DNA of 8,002 nt from Candidatus Bipolaricaulota bacterium (GTDB lineage: Bacteria; Bipolaricaulota; Bipolaricaulia; M55B111), in the NCBI GenBank assembly GCA_018334615.1, contig JAGXLP010000052.1, forward strand, positions 1 through 8,002, given 5' to 3'. The notes below the pieces were generated by a model. It was given only the letters and a program-made list of their open reading frames with translations. It was not told where the DNA came from and ran no database searches. Positions 5,510 to 8,002 of the stretch are shown here, one piece after another. The stretch's first letter is position 1, and every line of letters starts with the position of its first letter. The position numbers were made by a program, and so were the translations under genes.

Positions 5510-6154
5510 TTCTTTGGTTTCAGCCGTTCTTCCCTGTTCTAAATAGTAGGCTTTTGAGCACAGACCTTCGAGAAAATCCAGGTTCTGTTCGGCAATTACG
5601 ATACACGCTTCCGCAGACCTCTCCTCCTTCAACACGCTTAATAACCTCCGTTCCAGTTCAGGCATGAGACCTTCTGTAGGCTCATCCAGCAGTAGCAAAT
5701 CCGGTTCGGTGACCAGGGCGCGGCCCAGGGCCAACATAGCCTGTTCTCCTCCGGAGAGACTGGCTCCTCGTTGATCAAGGTGATTTTCGAGCTCCGGGAA
5801 CCAGGATAGAACTCTTTCCTTTACAGTAGCCAGTAACTTATTGGTGGGAATTATCTTTAAGTTTTCCAGGGCCGTTAGATTACTGAAGACCCTTTTTTCT
5901 TGCGGTAAATATCCGACCACTCCGGATGCAAGAGATCGCTGAGAATAGTCGGATAAGTTACGATCATGAAGAAATAACTCTCCTGTAGTTTCGGCTAGTC
6001 CGACGATTCCCCTTAAAAGTGATGTCTTGCCTGCCCCGTTCTTCCCGGTAATACCAACCGCTTCACCGAGCTGAGTTTCCATCGAGAAGTCTTTTACGGC
6101 ACTAAAGTCCCCGTATTTAACGTCGACGTGTCTCAGAATTAAGATTGATATCAC
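5504..6154 (-). CDS. livF: ABC transporter ATPase, LivF type
   Basis: This is the second ATPase of a branched-chain amino acid-type (HAAT family) importer, acting at the cytoplasmic face of the membrane. Residues from the GTG at 6154: Walker A GKNGAGKT (37-44), Q-loop Gln85, signature LSGGEQ (133-138), Walker B LLLLDEP (153-159) with catalytic Glu158, and IAEQN (187-191), where Gln190 takes the H-loop place as is normal in LivF. At 216 residues it is about 20 shorter than usual; it ends soon after YYLEQGR and lacks the common C-terminal EEVRxxYLG-like tail. The start is uncertain: the GTG lies inside AGGTGAT, which itself looks like the ribosome binding site. That would place initiation at ATC 6145 or ATT 6139, where the family alignment also begins, but neither is a normal start codon. 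An in-frame TGA just upstream rules out a longer protein. Confidence 0.85.
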   Translation of the reverse strand: MISILILRHVDVKYGDFSAVKDFSMETQLGEAVGITGKNGAGKTSLLRGIVGLAETTGELFLHDRNLSDYSQRSLASGVVGYLPQEKRVFSNLTALENLKIIPTNKLLATVKERVLSWFPELENHLDQRGASLSGGEQAMLALGRALVTEPDLLLLDEPTEGLMPELERRLLSVLKEERSAEACIVIAEQNLDFLEGLCSKAYYLEQGRTAETKEF

Positions 6155-6307
6155 CTGTGGATGGGATCAGTTTCTCAGTCTTACATACGAAGTCTTTTCC
6201 GCTAGAAATAGTCGTAACTTAAATTGAGTACGCAAAGAATCTCGCCCCTTAAGAGAATTCTTGATTCCAATACTTTTGTGCTTTCCGTGTAGGGTGTGTT
6301 AATCCTC
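6155..6307 (-). other. Gap between livG and livF with an orphan ribosome binding site
   Basis: Reading on the minus strand, a perfect AGGAGG (6309-6304) overlaps the livG stop, the position expected for a coupled next gene, but no ATG, GTG or TTG follows at a usable distance. The frame beginning with ATT at 6303 stays open for 33 codons to TAG at 6204-6202, and its end reads ILCVLNLSYDYF, faintly like the first strand of an ABC ATPase. A TTG at 6270 lies in the same frame. An imperfect dyad (AGAATTCTC near GAGATTCT) lies at about 6236-6261. The gap may be a decayed gene start, an insertion between the original ribosome binding site and livF, or an internal leader. Confidence 0.35.
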
Positions 6308-7051
6308 CTATTCTAGTTTATGCTCATTCAGGTACTCTTTTACTTCACTGTTTTCCCGAATCAGATCGGGTTGCCCGACGGATTTGATTTCTCCTCGATT
6401 GATGAAGCAGAGTTGGTCGGCCAGGTCGAATAAAGTGCCTTCTACGTGTTCTACGAATATAAGTCCACTCAGGCCGAACCGACCGGAGTAGGTATTCCCT
6501 GTTAGTAGTTTTAACAGGTTGATTATCTTTCCCGCCGAGCCTTCGTCGACACCTGCCGTCGGCTCGTCTGCCAGCAGTAAGGCTGGCTGTGTTGCCAGAC
6601 ACATTCCCAGGTCAAGAACCCTCATCTCTCCGTACGAGAGTTCATTCGCGATCACTTTAGACCTATCAACAAGGCCAGTTAGCTCAAGCAATTCATTTAC
6701 CTTGACTTTGGTTTCCCCGGGTGAAAAGATCGAACTGACCTGGGCCGAACCTCGTAAATTTTCTTCCACCGTCAGCGATGGAAAAAGAGAGGGGCGCTGG
6801 GATAAGTAAGAAATTCCCTTATTGCAAATATTTCTTGTGGATAAATTTGTAATTTCGTCGTTTCGAAATAATATCTGGCCGGAAGTCGGTAGGAGATGAC
6901 CGGAAAAGAGTTTCAGAAGGGTCGTTTTTCCAGCTCCATTCGGCCCCATTACCCCCATTATCTGGCCCGAATGTAGGCTGAAGTTAACGCTTTTTACCGC
7001 CTTGAATCCGCCGAAGTCCTTGCTGAGTCCGTGGGCTCTTAATAAATTCAT
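6308..7051 (-). CDS. livG: ABC transporter ATPase, LivG type
   Basis: This is the first ATPase of the HAAT-type importer, expected to pair with LivF beneath the LivH/LivM permease dimer. In 247 residues it carries Walker A GPNGAGKT (36-43), Q-loop Gln85 (LSQRPSLFP), signature LSYGE (138-142, the LivG-type variant of LSGGQ), Walker B LLLADEP (158-164) with Glu163, D-loop GVDE (167-170) and switch His202. The segment before the switch, LLTGNTYSGRFGLSGLIFVEH, is longer than in typical LivG, and the usual EHD after the switch strand is EHV here. The ATG at 7051 lies three bases after the livM stop, so the two are translationally coupled. The C-terminus (VKEYLNEHKLE) is the usual LivG ending, slightly altered. 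The transported substrate could equally be urea, amides or another amino acid. Confidence 0.9.
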   Translation of the reverse strand: MNLLRAHGLSKDFGGFKAVKSVNFSLHSGQIMGVMGPNGAGKTTLLKLFSGHLLPTSGQILFRNDEITNLSTRNICNKGISYLSQRPSLFPSLTVEENLRGSAQVSSIFSPGETKVKVNELLELTGLVDRSKVIANELSYGEMRVLDLGMCLATQPALLLADEPTAGVDEGSAGKIINLLKLLTGNTYSGRFGLSGLIFVEHVEGTLFDLADQLCFINRGEIKSVGQPDLIRENSEVKEYLNEHKLE

Positions 7052-7054
7052 CTC

Positions 7055-7984
7055 TTAAAAAATCCTGTTTACGAGCGATCGATAAGCTGACGATAAGATT
7101 CCTACGATTCCACCGGGAAATACTATGACGGAAGTTAACAAAACCACACCGACTATAATTGGGTAAAACTGAGCCCAGGTAGAAGACAAAGTCTCACGGA
7201 GGATGGTCAACCCGGCTGCCCCCACGAAACCTCCGGTGATCGTGCCGGTCCCTCCAAAGATCGTCCAGATTACTGGATCGGCAGAGCGCGTCCAGTGAAA
7301 AAAATTTGCCGAGACAAAACCTGAAGTATAGGCGTAAAGTCCACCGGATAAGCCAGCAATCGCCCCGCCGAAAGAGAAAGTCAGGGTCTTATATATATCC
7401 GTCCAGTATCCTAGAGACTCCGCTCTTTTCTCGTTTTCTCTTATCATCTTGAGGATGAGCCCAGGCGGGGAGTAAAGCAATATAAGGATAAGACCCATTG
7501 CCAGAAGGCATATGAGATAAATCAGGTAGAAGTTATGCCTAATACCGGGAAAAGCCACTTGAACTATTAGGCCATCGTCTCCTCCTGTCAGCCAACCGTT
7601 ATCCAGGGCCATCAAGTAAAATAATATCGAACCTACCAGGGTGATGAGGAAAAACCGTGCCCCTTTTACCCTGGTCGTTATCAAGCCGATCGCTAATCCT
7701 AATATACCCGAGCAAAAGGTGGCAAATACCAGGGAAAGCGGTAAATTTAACCCCCATTCGAACGAGTAATAAACGAAATAGGCGCCCGTCCCGAAAAATA
7801 TCGCCTGTCCAAAACTCAGCATGCCCGCGTACCCGTAAAGTAGGTTAAAAGAAAGAGCAAGCAGGCCCCATATCAGTATTTCAGTGGCCAGTAAAGTATG
7901 AAACCTGCCAAGTATGAAGGGAAGCAGGCCGATCAGTACGAGAGCCGACCCTCCAGCCAGAAGTTTAGCTTTATTTGAAGACAT
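7055..7984 (-). CDS. livM: ABC transporter permease, LivM type
   Basis: This integral membrane permease forms half of the transport channel of a branched-chain amino acid-type importer. The 309-residue protein has about eight to ten hydrophobic segments (about 8-26, 33-50, 57-75, 82-103, 109-127, 152-171, 201-221, 237-262, 274-300). Family features are LALSFNLLYGYAGMLSFGQAIFFGTGAY (42-69), LTGGDDGL (132-139), the cytoplasmic coupling segment RENEKRAESLGYWTDIYK (182-199) that contacts the ATPases, AIAGLSGGLYA (208-218) and GGTGTITGGFVGA (244-256). The ATG at 7984 has AGGT close upstream. It is the first gene visible in the operon livM-livG-livF; livH and the substrate-binding protein would be expected beyond the right edge but are not seen. 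LivM and the urea permease UrtC are hard to separate at this level. Confidence 0.9.
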   Translation of the reverse strand: MSSNKAKLLAGGSALVLIGLLPFILGRFHTLLATEILIWGLLALSFNLLYGYAGMLSFGQAIFFGTGAYFVYYSFEWGLNLPLSLVFATFCSGILGLAIGLITTRVKGARFFLITLVGSILFYLMALDNGWLTGGDDGLIVQVAFPGIRHNFYLIYLICLLAMGLILILLYSPPGLILKMIRENEKRAESLGYWTDIYKTLTFSFGGAIAGLSGGLYAYTSGFVSANFFHWTRSADPVIWTIFGGTGTITGGFVGAAGLTILRETLSSTWAQFYPIIVGVVLLTSVIVFPGGIVGILSSAYRSLVNRIF

Positions 7985-8002
7985 TTTACCTAAAATGTGC
8001 GA

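Overview
The window most likely comes from an uncultured archaeon, probably euryarchaeal in the broad sense. No rRNA or tRNA gene is present to confirm this. The assignment rests on a full-length bifunctional fructose-1,6-bisphosphate aldolase/phosphatase (near-universal in archaea, patchy in deep-branching bacteria) and on promoters: three genes (ltaE, fbp and a small ORF) each have a TATA-like box centred about 53-56 nt before the start codon. Several starts follow GAGGTGAT-type ribosome binding sites, and GTG starts are used.

Layout. Positions 1-1840 (+) hold the end of pyrC (dihydroorotase, cut by the window edge), overlapping pyrD (class 1B dihydroorotate dehydrogenase), a pyrimidine biosynthesis pair. 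A 34-nt convergent gap follows. Positions 3667-1875 (-) hold a two-gene unit: ltaE (low-specificity threonine aldolase), then a DUF554 membrane protein. A 140-nt divergent promoter region (3668-3807) separates ltaE from fbp (3808-4908, +), the gluconeogenic aldolase/phosphatase.

Positions 4909-5245 contain no convincing gene but are packed with inverted repeats. A probable fbp terminator hairpin (4924-4948) is followed by five consecutive stem-loops (4989-5236), some directly abutting. The last is a 97-nt compound hairpin closed by a perfect 10-bp stem that ends at the ribosome binding site of a 54-codon gene (5246-5410, +). This is the least ordinary part of the window: it may be a structured RNA or cis-regulatory leader, or an operator/promoter array for the small gene.

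Positions 7984-5504 (-) hold part of a branched-chain amino acid-type (LivMGF/HAAT family) ABC importer: permease LivM, ATPase LivG and ATPase LivF. The LivH permease and the binding protein would be expected beyond the right edge. livM and livG are tightly coupled, but livG and livF are separated by about 150 nt that starts with a perfect AGGAGG with no usable start codon behind it. livF has no convincing conventional start and a short C-terminus. Metabolically this is mostly ordinary housekeeping; the unexplained material is in 4909-5410 and 6155-6307.
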